NCBI RefSeq assembly: GCF_000425385.1
Contig: NZ_KE384357.1
Span: 483,182-547,181 of the forward strand
DNA: 64,000 nt
Origin: Pseudoduganella violaceinigra DSM 15887
GTDB taxonomy: Bacteria; Pseudomonadota; Gammaproteobacteria; Burkholderiales; Burkholderiaceae_D
Direction: 5' to 3'
Below the pieces are notes generated by a model. The model searched no databases and was not told the origin of the DNA. It saw only the letters and a list, made by a program, of their open reading frames with translations. A program made the position numbers and the translations under genes. Positions 57,766 through 64,000 of this stretch are shown here, in pieces. The stretch's first letter is position 1, and each line of letters starts with the position of its first letter.

Positions 57766-58455
57766 ATGAACGTCACCCAAGACCTTTCTTTCATCGCCCT
57801 CATCACCAACGCGCACCTGATCGTTCAGTTGATCATGGCGCTGCTGCTGGCGGTATCCATCATTAGCTGGACCTATATTTTCAAGAAGCTGTTTGATGTG
57901 CGCAGCGCGCGCAATCAGACCATCGAATTCGAGAAGACCTTCTGGGCCGGCGGCAACCTGCATGCGCTGCACGCCAGCGCCGGCAATAACCGCGCCAGCA
58001 GCGGCGCCCTGGCCCGCATTTTCGAAGCCGGCATGGGTGAGTTCATCAAAGGCAAGCAAGCCGCGGCCACCAGCCGCGATATGAATATGGGCGATGTGCT
58101 CGATGGCGCCCGCCGCGCCATGCGCGCCGCCTTCCAGCGCGAGATGGATGCCCTGGAAGCGCACTTGGCGTTCCTGGCTTCGGTCGGTTCCGTCTCCCCT
58201 TACATCGGCTTGCTCGGTACCGTGTGGGGCATCATGAACGCTTTCCGCGGCCTGGCCAATGTGCAGCAGGCTACCCTGTCGGCTGTGGCGCCCGGTATTG
58301 CCGAAGCGCTGATCGCGACCGCGATCGGCCTGTTCGCCGCCATCCCGGCCGTGGTGGCATACAACCGCTTCTCGCACGATATTGACCGCCTGGCGATCCG
58401 CTTCGAGAGCTTCGTTGAAGAGTTCTCGAACATCCTGCAGCGCCAGTCCCGTTAA
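57766..58455 (+). CDS. tolQ: TolQ proton channel subunit
   Basis: 229 residues with three membrane segments (LIVQLIMALLLAVSIISWTYIF; PYIGLLGTVWGIMNAF; LIATAIGLFAAIPAVVAYN). Threonine residues of segments 2 and 3 are conserved as in the MotA/TolQ/ExbB family. With TolR it uses proton motive force to drive TolA and outer membrane constriction during division. Confidence 0.97.
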   Translation: MNVTQDLSFIALITNAHLIVQLIMALLLAVSIISWTYIFKKLFDVRSARNQTIEFEKTFWAGGNLHALHASAGNNRASSGALARIFEAGMGEFIKGKQAAATSRDMNMGDVLDGARRAMRAAFQREMDALEAHLAFLASVGSVSPYIGLLGTVWGIMNAFRGLANVQQATLSAVAPGIAEALIATAIGLFAAIPAVVAYNRFSHDIDRLAIRFESFVEEFSNILQRQSR

Positions 58456-58470
58456 AAGGCGAAACTGAAG

Positions 58471-58911
58471 ATGGCTTCCTCCTTCTCCAGCAGCATGCGC
58501 GGCAGCCGCGGCGGCCGCAAACTGAAGTCCGAGATCAACGTCGTGCCTTACATCGACGTGATGCTCTGCCTGCTGATCATCTTCATGGTGATGCCGACCT
58601 CGAACAACCCGAGCTCGATCGACCTGCCGCACGCCGACAAGGCCTCGCGCGCGCCCGATGCCTACATCATGGTGCAGGTCAAGCCGAACAGCTCGCTGTC
58701 CATCGGCATCGCCGGCAAGTCGGCCGAAGCGCCGGAAACCGAGCCGAACCGCGACGCCCTGGTGCGCAAGCTGCGCGCCCTGCATGAACACTATCCCGAA
58801 TACCCGGTGATGATCGCCGGCGACAAGGAAAGCAAGTACGACGATGTGATCCAGCTGATTTCCGAAGCGAAGAAGATGGGGATTAACCGCGTTGGCTTGG
58901 CGGCAAAGTAA
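58471..58911 (+). CDS. tolR: TolR proton channel subunit
   Basis: 146 residues: a short cytoplasmic N-terminus, one membrane segment PYIDVMLCLLIIFMVMP with the proton-relay aspartate (about Asp30), and a periplasmic domain (VMIAGDKESKYDDVIQLISEAKKMGINRVGLA). Fits ExbD/TolR. It starts 15 bp behind tolQ and ends 3 bp before tolA. Confidence 0.97.
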   Translation: MASSFSSSMRGSRGGRKLKSEINVVPYIDVMLCLLIIFMVMPTSNNPSSIDLPHADKASRAPDAYIMVQVKPNSSLSIGIAGKSAEAPETEPNRDALVRKLRALHEHYPEYPVMIAGDKESKYDDVIQLISEAKKMGINRVGLAAK

Positions 58912-58914
58912 GGC

Positions 58915-59769
58915 ATGGCAATGACGATGGCAGATGCAGGCGGACCTTACCGTGTGCCCAAACGGCACGGCGGTAGCCGTGCGTTTGCGCTCGCAGTGGT
59001 AATGCATGGCGTGCTGTTTGCGTTCCTGTGGGTGGGCATTCGCTGGAATAATGATCCGACCGGTGTCGATGCCGAGATCTGGGATGTAACGACGCAAATG
59101 GCCGCGCCAAAGGCACCTGAACCGGCGCCCGAACCCGAGCCGGAGCCGCCTGCGCGCGAACCGGAGCCAGTGGCGCCGCCGCCGGAAGTGGCAAGGCCAC
59201 TGCCGAAGGAACCGGATATCGCGCTGGAAAAGAAGAAGAAAGAGAAAGAAAAGAAAGACGCGGAAGACAAGAAGCTGGCCGAGCTGAAGAAGAAGCTGGA
59301 AGACGAGAAGAAGCGCCTGGCCGACCTGGATCAGCAAGACAAGCTCAAAAAGCTGGAAGAAGAAAAAGCCAAGAAGCAGGCTGAACTGAAAGAGAAGGAA
59401 AAGCTGGCCAAAGCCCGCGCTGCAGAAATGCAGCGCATTATGGGTTCGGCCGCAGCCGGCTCCACCGGCACGGCAGCCCGGTCCACCGCTCCGCGGTTGG
59501 ACGACGGCTATAAAGCTGCGATTGTGACGAAAATCCGAAGCTTCCTGAACTACCCAGGCCAGGACGATGTCGAAGCCGTCTACACAATCACCCAGCTGCC
59601 GACCGGTGAAGTATTGGGCGTCCGTAAAGTGAAATCGAGCGGCGTTCCGGCGTACGATACCGCGATCGAAAACGCGATCCGCAATGCCTCCCCGCTTCCC
59701 AAGCGCAAGGATGGCAGCGTAGAGCGTGAGATTACGGCGACCTTCAAACTCAAGGAAATGCGGCAATAA
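58915..59769 (+). CDS. tolA: TolA envelope-spanning protein
   Basis: 284 residues. One membrane segment (FALAVVMHGVLFAFLWVGI, with the SH pair location occupied by MH), then a Pro/Glu-rich stretch and a long Lys/Glu/Ala helix (about 100-180), then a globular C-terminal domain (YKAAIVTKIRSFLNYPGQDDVEAVYTITQLPTGEVLGV) of the TonB_C/TolA_C type. It bridges TolQR to Pal/TolB across the periplasm. Shorter than E. coli TolA (421) because of a shorter helical part, as usual in betaproteobacteria. Confidence 0.95.
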   Translation: MAMTMADAGGPYRVPKRHGGSRAFALAVVMHGVLFAFLWVGIRWNNDPTGVDAEIWDVTTQMAAPKAPEPAPEPEPEPPAREPEPVAPPPEVARPLPKEPDIALEKKKKEKEKKDAEDKKLAELKKKLEDEKKRLADLDQQDKLKKLEEEKAKKQAELKEKEKLAKARAAEMQRIMGSAAAGSTGTAARSTAPRLDDGYKAAIVTKIRSFLNYPGQDDVEAVYTITQLPTGEVLGVRKVKSSGVPAYDTAIENAIRNASPLPKRKDGSVEREITATFKLKEMRQ

Positions 59770-59780
59770 GGATTTTGAGA

Positions 59781-61046
59781 ATGATGAACAAAGCTAAATT
59801 GATGTTCGTAATGGCCGGCACGGCGTTCGCGCTGTCGGCACAGGCGCAGCTGCGCGTCGAAATTTCCGGCGTGGGCAGCAACCAGATCCCTGTGGCCATC
59901 GGCCCATGCGCAAACGAAGCCGCGGCTCCAGCCCAGATCTCGGAAGTCATCAAGGCCGACCTGATCCGCAGCGGCATGTTCAAGATCATCGACGTCACGC
60001 CGACCACCAACCTGACCCAGGTCGACGCCACCAGCCTGAAGTCGCTCGGCGTCGAGGCCCTGGCCGCCTGCGCAGTGCAGCCCGCCGGGAATGGCTATTT
60101 CGAGGTGCAGTACCGCCTGATCTCCACCCAGGGCAAGGACCTGTCGGCGCTGAAAACCCAGGTGCCGAACCAATACGGCCGCCTGGCAGCCCATAAGCTG
60201 GCCGACGATATCTATGAAAAGCTGACCGGCTTCAAAGGTATCTTCTCGACCCGTATCGCCTACGTGGTCCAGCAAGGCAAGCAATACCGCCTGGAAGTGG
60301 CGGACGCCGATGGCGAGAACGTGATCCCTGCCCTGACTTCGACCGAGCCGATCATTTCGCCGGCCTGGTCGCCGGACGGCACCAAGGTCGCCTACGTTTC
60401 GTTCGAACAGCGCAAGCCGGTCGTGTACGTGCAGAACCTGGTCACCCGCCAGCGCACCGTGGTCGCCAACGAGAAGGGAAACAACTCCGCGCCGGCCTGG
60501 TCGCCGGACGGCAAGCGCCTGGCCGTGGCACTGTCCAAGACCGGCAACACGCAGATCTTTATCGCCAACGCCGACGGCAGCGGCCTGCATCGCCTGACCA
60601 ACGGCAGCACCATCGACACCGAACCGCAGTTCAGCGCCGACGGCCAGTACGTCTATTTCACCAGCGACCGCAGCGGCGGCCCGCAGATTTACCGCATGAG
60701 CGTCAACGGGGGCGAAGCCCAGCGCATGACGTTCGGCAGCTCGTACAATATCAGCCCGCGCGTTTCCGCAGACGGCAAAACGCTGGCTTATATTTCGCGG
60801 CGCGATGGCGGCGCCTTCCAGTTGTTCACCTTGGACCTGGAATCCCGCCAGGAGCAACGCCTGTCCGACACCACCAGCGACGATTCGCCAAGCTTCGCTC
60901 CGAATGGCAAGTACATTCTGTACGCCACTCAGAACGGCGGCCGCCGCTCGCTGGCAGTGGCATCGACAGACGGCCGGGTTAAGCAGCGCTTGAGTATTCA
61001 GGCGGGCAATATCAAGGAACCCACTTGGGGCCCTTTCATGAAGTGA
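59781..61046 (+). CDS. tolB: TolB periplasmic beta-propeller protein
   Basis: 421 residues with signal peptide MMNKAKLMFVMAGTAFALSAQA, an N-terminal domain, and a six-bladed propeller with repeated PAWSPDGTKVAYVS, PAWSPDGKRLAVAL, PQFSADGQYVYFTSD, PRVSADGKTLAYIS, PSFAPNGKYILYAT blades. The ATG at 59781 has AAGGA at -13 and is preferred over the TTG six bases upstream. TolB binds Pal and modulates its release from peptidoglycan. Confidence 0.97.
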   Translation: MMNKAKLMFVMAGTAFALSAQAQLRVEISGVGSNQIPVAIGPCANEAAAPAQISEVIKADLIRSGMFKIIDVTPTTNLTQVDATSLKSLGVEALAACAVQPAGNGYFEVQYRLISTQGKDLSALKTQVPNQYGRLAAHKLADDIYEKLTGFKGIFSTRIAYVVQQGKQYRLEVADADGENVIPALTSTEPIISPAWSPDGTKVAYVSFEQRKPVVYVQNLVTRQRTVVANEKGNNSAPAWSPDGKRLAVALSKTGNTQIFIANADGSGLHRLTNGSTIDTEPQFSADGQYVYFTSDRSGGPQIYRMSVNGGEAQRMTFGSSYNISPRVSADGKTLAYISRRDGGAFQLFTLDLESRQEQRLSDTTSDDSPSFAPNGKYILYATQNGGRRSLAVASTDGRVKQRLSIQAGNIKEPTWGPFMK

Positions 61047-61098
61047 AGAAGTAAAGAAGTAAGAGAAGTAGCACCTTTAACGACCAGGAGAAATAAAA

Positions 61099-61623
61099 AT
61101 GCGTAACGTAAAACACGTAGCCTTCATCATCGGTACCGCCGCCATGCTGGCAGCTTGCTCGACCCCACCAGCTCCACAAAAGCCAGTTGAAGTCGTTGAG
61201 AAGCCAGTTGAACAGCCAAAAGTGGTTGAGCAGCGCGCCGTGGAACCAGTGAAAGCCGAAGTTGACGAACTGGACATCCCAGGCGGCAAGCTGGCCAACC
61301 GTTCCGTGTACTTCGACTTCGACAGCTACGTCGTGCGTGAAGATGGCAAAGAAGTGGTGCAGAACCACGCTGCTTACCTGGGCAAAAACCAGCGCGCCAT
61401 CCTGATCCAAGGTAACACCGACGAACGCGGCGGCTCCGAGTACAACCTGGCCCTGGGCCAGAAGCGCGCTGAAGCAGTGCGCAAGTCGATGGCCGCCCTG
61501 GGCGTGCCGGAAGCGCGCATGGAAGCCGTGTCCCTGGGCGAAGAGAAGCCTAAGGCAGAAGGCCACAACGAAGAAGCATGGTCGCAAAACCGCCGTGCCG
61601 ACATCGTTTACAAAGCTAAGTAA
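61099..61623 (+). CDS. pal: peptidoglycan-associated lipoprotein Pal
   Basis: 174 residues. Lipoprotein signal with lipobox LAAC (MRNVKHVAFIIGTAAMLAAC), a Pro/Val-rich linker, then an OmpA-like domain with VYFDFDSYVV, GNTDERGGSEYNLALGQKRAEAV and the terminal QNRRADIVY, which binds diaminopimelate in peptidoglycan. It anchors the outer membrane. Its codons are strongly biased, consistent with high expression. AGGAG upstream of the ATG. Confidence 0.97.
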   Translation: MRNVKHVAFIIGTAAMLAACSTPPAPQKPVEVVEKPVEQPKVVEQRAVEPVKAEVDELDIPGGKLANRSVYFDFDSYVVREDGKEVVQNHAAYLGKNQRAILIQGNTDERGGSEYNLALGQKRAEAVRKSMAALGVPEARMEAVSLGEEKPKAEGHNEEAWSQNRRADIVYKAK

Positions 61624-61710
61624 TCCACTAGCTTAACAATGCCGCACAAGGGGCAGCGCGCAGTTTATACTGCGCCCTGCCCCATTTCTTTTTTTGTGCA
61701 AGGAAGAAAA

Positions 61711-62460
61711 ATGAAATTCACCAAGTCTGCCCTGATGGCAGCCCTGTTCGCTGCCACCCTGCCCCTGACCGCATCCGCCGGCCTGTTCGACGATGACGAA
61801 GCGCGCAAGGCCATCATGGACCTGAAGTCCAAAGTCGCCAAGCTGGAAGCGGACCTGAAGAACCTGATCGATACCAAGACCGACAAGAGCGCGACCTTGG
61901 ACATGATCTCGCAACAGGACCAGCTCCGCGAAGAAGTTGCACGCCTGCGCGGCCAAACCGAAATCCTGCTGAACGAAATCCAGGTGGCGCAAAAGCGCCA
62001 GAAGGACTACTACACCGACCTCGACGCGCGCCTGAAAAAGCTCGAGCCGCGCCAGGTGACCATCGACGGCCAGACCTCCTCGGTCAATATGGATGAACAG
62101 AACGCCTACGACACGGCGATGGCGCAGTTCAAGAGCGGCGACTACAAAGGTGCCGCCAGCGCACTGCAGGACTTCGTGAAGCGCTTCGGCGCCTCGGCCT
62201 ATGCCTCCAATGCCCAGTACTGGCTGGGCAACGCCTACTACGCCCAGGGCGACTGCAAGAACGCCATCTCGGCGCAGCAAGTCGTTGTGAAGACCTGGCC
62301 GGACAGCCAGAAGGCGCCGGACGCCATGCTGAACATCGCCAGCTGCCAGACCGAGCTGAAGGCGGCGAACAATGCCAAAAAGACATTACAGGACCTGATC
62401 AAGAACTACCCCGGTACGCCTGCCGCCGCCACGGCCAAGGATCGTCTGAAAGGCAAATAA
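61711..62460 (+). CDS. cpoB: cell division coordinator CpoB (YbgF)
   Basis: 249 residues with signal peptide MKFTKSALMAALFAATLPLTASA, a trimerising coiled coil (about 30-110) and C-terminal TPR repeats (YDTAMAQFKSGDYKGAASALQDFVKRFG; AQYWLGNAYYAQGDCKNAISAQQVVV). CpoB links Tol-Pal to peptidoglycan synthesis by PBP1B. The ATG at 61711 follows AAGGAAG; last gene of the Tol-Pal operon. Confidence 0.95.
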   Translation: MKFTKSALMAALFAATLPLTASAGLFDDDEARKAIMDLKSKVAKLEADLKNLIDTKTDKSATLDMISQQDQLREEVARLRGQTEILLNEIQVAQKRQKDYYTDLDARLKKLEPRQVTIDGQTSSVNMDEQNAYDTAMAQFKSGDYKGAASALQDFVKRFGASAYASNAQYWLGNAYYAQGDCKNAISAQQVVVKTWPDSQKAPDAMLNIASCQTELKAANNAKKTLQDLIKNYPGTPAAATAKDRLKGK

Positions 62461-62477
62461 AAAGTTCTGGCGAGCAT

Positions 62478-62506
62478 TTGACAGCTGGGCCGGTCCAGCC
62501 TATAAT
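62478..62506 (+). promoter_or_regulatory. perfect consensus sigma-70 promoter of the tRNA-Lys pair
   Basis: TTGACA (62478-62483), 17 bases, TATAAT (62501-62506). Start of transcription is expected near 62513, about a dozen bases before the first tRNA. Confidence 0.92.
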
Positions 62507-62524
62507 CTCGCTTCTTCTTTCGAC

Positions 62525-62600
62525 GGGTCGTTAGCTCAGTTGGTAGAGCAGCGGACTTTTAATCCGTTGGTCGCAGGTTCGAGCCCCGCACGGCCTACCA
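62525..62600 (+). tRNA. tRNA-Lys(UUU), copy 1
   Basis: 76 bases with encoded CCA. Anticodon loop CTTTTAA gives UUU; D loop AGCTCAGTTGGTAGAGC and T loop TTCGAGC are canonical. The acceptor stem begins with a G-U pair. Confidence 0.97.
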
Positions 62601-62618
62601 TTCGAATAGAGGAACCTT

Positions 62619-62694
62619 GGGTCGTTAGCTCAGTTGGTAGAGCAGCGGACTTTTAATCCGTTGGTCGCAGGTTCGAGCCCCGCACGGCCTACCA
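62619..62694 (+). tRNA. tRNA-Lys(UUU), copy 2
   Basis: Identical over all 76 bases to the copy 18 bases upstream and sharing its promoter and terminator; a recent tandem duplication or gene conversion. Confidence 0.97.
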
Positions 62695-62706
62695 AGATAC
62701 GCAGAG

Positions 62707-62738
62707 AAGCCCACGAATTTCGGTTCGTGGGCTTTTTT
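62707..62738 (+). terminator. intrinsic terminator of the tRNA-Lys operon
   Basis: AAGCCCACGAA (62707-62717) pairs with TTCGTGGGCTT (62724-62734) and runs into six T residues. Confidence 0.93.
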
Positions 62739-62839
62739 GTTTCTGGTCGCTCTCTGGTCGCTTGCTTCGCTGAGGGGCAGTAGTCCCGCCCTCCCTGCAC
62801 ACTTCTCGATTTTTCCGCCACTACCACACGCTCTGCCGA

Positions 62840-63124
62840 TCACCAAAACTTGGCGGCTAGAGCTCCAACGATATCGCGATTCTGATCGAGCTGTGGCTTG
62901 TCGACCTTAAAGCGCTGACCAGCTACGCTCAGCGAGCCCGATTGCATCGAGACAAACGGGGTGCCTCGGGCAAACGCAACCACACCAGCAGTCTGGAAAT
63001 CCTTAATTTCCTCGATTCCGCTTGCGACGGAATCAAAGGTGAAGTACTCAGGGTTGTCCTTTACCATCGCATCTAAATCGTGAGCCAATATCAGACACGG
63101 ACAGCCCTCCTCCATCCACCACAA
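62840..63124 (-). CDS. hypothetical protein or gene fragment (94 aa)
   Basis: Open frame with ordinary coding character (NPEYFTFDSVASGIEEIKDFQTAGVVAFARGTPFVSMQSGSLSVAG, ending GALAAKFW). No family recognised; the N-terminus (MWWMEEGCPCLILAHDLDAMV) looks like the middle of a larger domain, so it may be a 3' fragment. It lies in the accessory stretch behind tRNA-Lys with no ribosome binding site evident. Confidence 0.35.
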   Translation of the reverse strand: MWWMEEGCPCLILAHDLDAMVKDNPEYFTFDSVASGIEEIKDFQTAGVVAFARGTPFVSMQSGSLSVAGQRFKVDKPQLDQNRDIVGALAAKFW

Positions 63125-63403
63125 CGCTTCTCCTTGTTGCGAACGAGACCGGAAATGGACCGGACGTCCCGATCAGCACTTCCTCCCAAGACCACACCGT
63201 AGCGATACGTCATGCACCTTGCCAGTCATAAGCCGCCACAGTTGCATTACTTCGGCCGGAGGGGAGCCACGGATTTGAACTCCTTGGTCGACGGGAGTTC
63301 CTTGCGATTTCTCAGGACAATTGCAAAAATCCAAACGGAAGACGACATCGGAAAACGACTGCGCTACACTAGTAGTAACAGATTTGCGCAATGGGAGAGG
63401 CTG

Positions 63404-63577
63404 ATGGACCCCGTTCAAGATGCCGTAGACCAGGCCGACTTAAGCTCAGCGCTTGAGGAACGTCGCTGTCGGCGGATGGCTGCCCTTAAGGCGGCCGAAG
63501 GATTGTGGAAGAACCGCGCCGACATTCCTCAAGATGGTGTCGAATACCAGGATCAACTGAGGGATGAATGGCGTTGA
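63404..63577 (+). CDS. probable VapB-type antitoxin (57 aa)
   Basis: Small acidic protein (MDPVQDAVDQADLSSALEERRCRRMAALKAAEGLWKNRADIP) directly before a PIN-domain toxin, overlapping its start by 10 bp. GGAGAGG precedes the ATG. Position, size and overlap fit the antitoxin of a VapBC module; the N-terminal DNA-binding part typical of VapB is not obvious, while the C-terminal LWKNRADIPQDGVEYQDQLRDEW could wrap the toxin. Confidence 0.7.
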   Translation: MDPVQDAVDQADLSSALEERRCRRMAALKAAEGLWKNRADIPQDGVEYQDQLRDEWR

Positions 63578-63912
63578 TTCTCTTCGATACAAATATCTTT
63601 GTCGATATGCTCAACGGCGTTCACGAGGCAACCGTCGAGCTCGGAAACTACGACAATCCAGCGATCAGCGTCATCACCTACATGGAGCTGCTTTCCGGTG
63701 TTACTACGCGCCCGCAGGACACTCCAGTCCTTGAAGCCGTGCTGTCTGAATTCATTGTGCTACATATAGACCTACAGGTTATAGAGAGCACAATTGCCAT
63801 TCGCGGCAAGAGCTTAATGACGCCGCCAAAAATCAAGCTCCCCGACGCAATCATTGCTGCAACAGCCTTGTCGCATCAAGTGCCACTTATCACCAGGAAC
63901 AGCAAGGACTGA
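63568..63912 (+). CDS. VapC-type PIN-domain toxin, C-terminus cut by an IS
   Basis: 114 residues. PIN-domain acidic residues are visible: D7 of LFDTNIFVD, E40 of TYMELLSG, D94 of KLPDAIIAATA and D114 of TRNSKD. VapC toxins are Mg-dependent RNases that cut tRNA or rRNA. Relatives continue about 15-20 residues after TRNxxD(F), but here a TGA follows at once, and the next bases look like an insertion sequence end. The stop codon is probably supplied by the IS terminus, so the toxin is slightly truncated but may retain its catalytic set. Confidence 0.82.
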   Translation: MALILFDTNIFVDMLNGVHEATVELGNYDNPAISVITYMELLSGVTTRPQDTPVLEAVLSEFIVLHIDLQVIESTIAIRGKSLMTPPKIKLPDAIIAATALSHQVPLITRNSKD

Positions 63913-64000
63913 GGTGTACTGTCAATAGCGGACACTCTTGTTTCAAGCCGCCTGCAGCTGTTTGCTGAATTGTTCTGCAAATAGTGCTGGAGGAAGGTAG
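63910..64000 (-). mobile_element. end of an insertion sequence with transposase 3' end
   Basis: TGAGGTGTACTGTCAATAGC at 63910-63929 looks like a terminal repeat, beginning TG as in IS3-type elements. On the minus strand a frame entering from the window edge reads YLPPALFAEQFSKQLQAA and stops at 63943, which resembles a transposase C-terminus. Only about 18 codons are visible, so the family is uncertain. It interrupts vapC. Confidence 0.5.

Noticed and set aside
63241..63290. Minus-strand sequence resembling a tRNA 3' end (TTCAAAT with GGCTCCCC)
   Set aside because: The T-stem does not pair and no anticodon or D arm is present upstream, so it is not a tRNA.
1..64000. CRISPR arrays
   Set aside because: No regularly spaced direct repeats were seen on reading either strand.

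Overview
The window looks like chromosomal DNA of a high-GC betaproteobacterium, most likely in the Oxalobacteraceae (Massilia/Duganella/Janthinobacterium-like). This is inferred from protein character, strong GC bias at third codon positions, the core gene orders (dnaX-ybaB-recR, ybgC-tolQRAB-pal-cpoB, ribD/ribE/ribBA/ribH/nusB, glyA-nrdR) and the abundance of c-di-GMP and two-component signalling proteins. No database search was possible.

Layout. 1-13084 is ordinary chromosome: a PAP2 phosphatase edge, a LysR regulator divergent from a zinc-independent alcohol dehydrogenase/quinone reductase, two coiled-coil hypotheticals with a PRPP-synthetase-like gene, then a sugar locus (TonB receptor, GH1 beta-glucosidase, MFS transporter) controlled by a LacI regulator with four visible TGAAA-N4-TTTCA operator-like sites, an M23 peptidase and tRNA-Ser(UGA). 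13085 to about 22980 is an accessory island of lower GC sitting directly behind the tRNA-Ser gene. It holds a compact three-gene cassette (DUF262 protein, RxxxxH HEPN protein, C5-cytosine DNA methyltransferase) that I read as a candidate anti-phage or restriction-modification-like system. Around it lies debris: phage spanin genes Rz/Rz1 cut by an IS3-family element, a frameshifted ParB-like gene, a 157-bp MITE, a truncated OLD-type ATPase and several orphans. Two palindromic repeat pairs lie inside the island.

22980-45060 is core again: yggL, two alpha/beta hydrolases, a periplasmic binding protein, a PAS-GGDEF-EAL protein and an HDOD protein, a cache-domain histidine kinase/LuxR-type response regulator divergent from cstA-ybdD, a large hybrid kinase followed by a REC-PAS-GGDEF-EAL protein, recR, a YciI protein, ybaB, dnaX, the 4.5S SRP RNA and ubiD. 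45547-57227 carries a lytic transglycosylase, nusB, the riboflavin genes, a minor type IV pilin cluster inserted between nrdR and ribD, glyA, and an SDR dehydrogenase. Two long palindromic intergenic elements of one family (tips GGGGTCAGG...TGGACA) occur here. 57349-62460 is the complete Tol-Pal operon. Two identical tandem tRNA-Lys genes behind a perfect consensus promoter follow, and the window ends in a second accessory stretch with a vapBC pair whose toxin gene runs into the end of another insertion sequence.

The most interesting item is the DUF262-HEPN-methyltransferase operon at 13459-16341: overlapping start/stop codons make it a single translational unit, it has two potential effector proteins and one self-modification enzyme, and it is surrounded by phage, plasmid-partition and transposon remnants.
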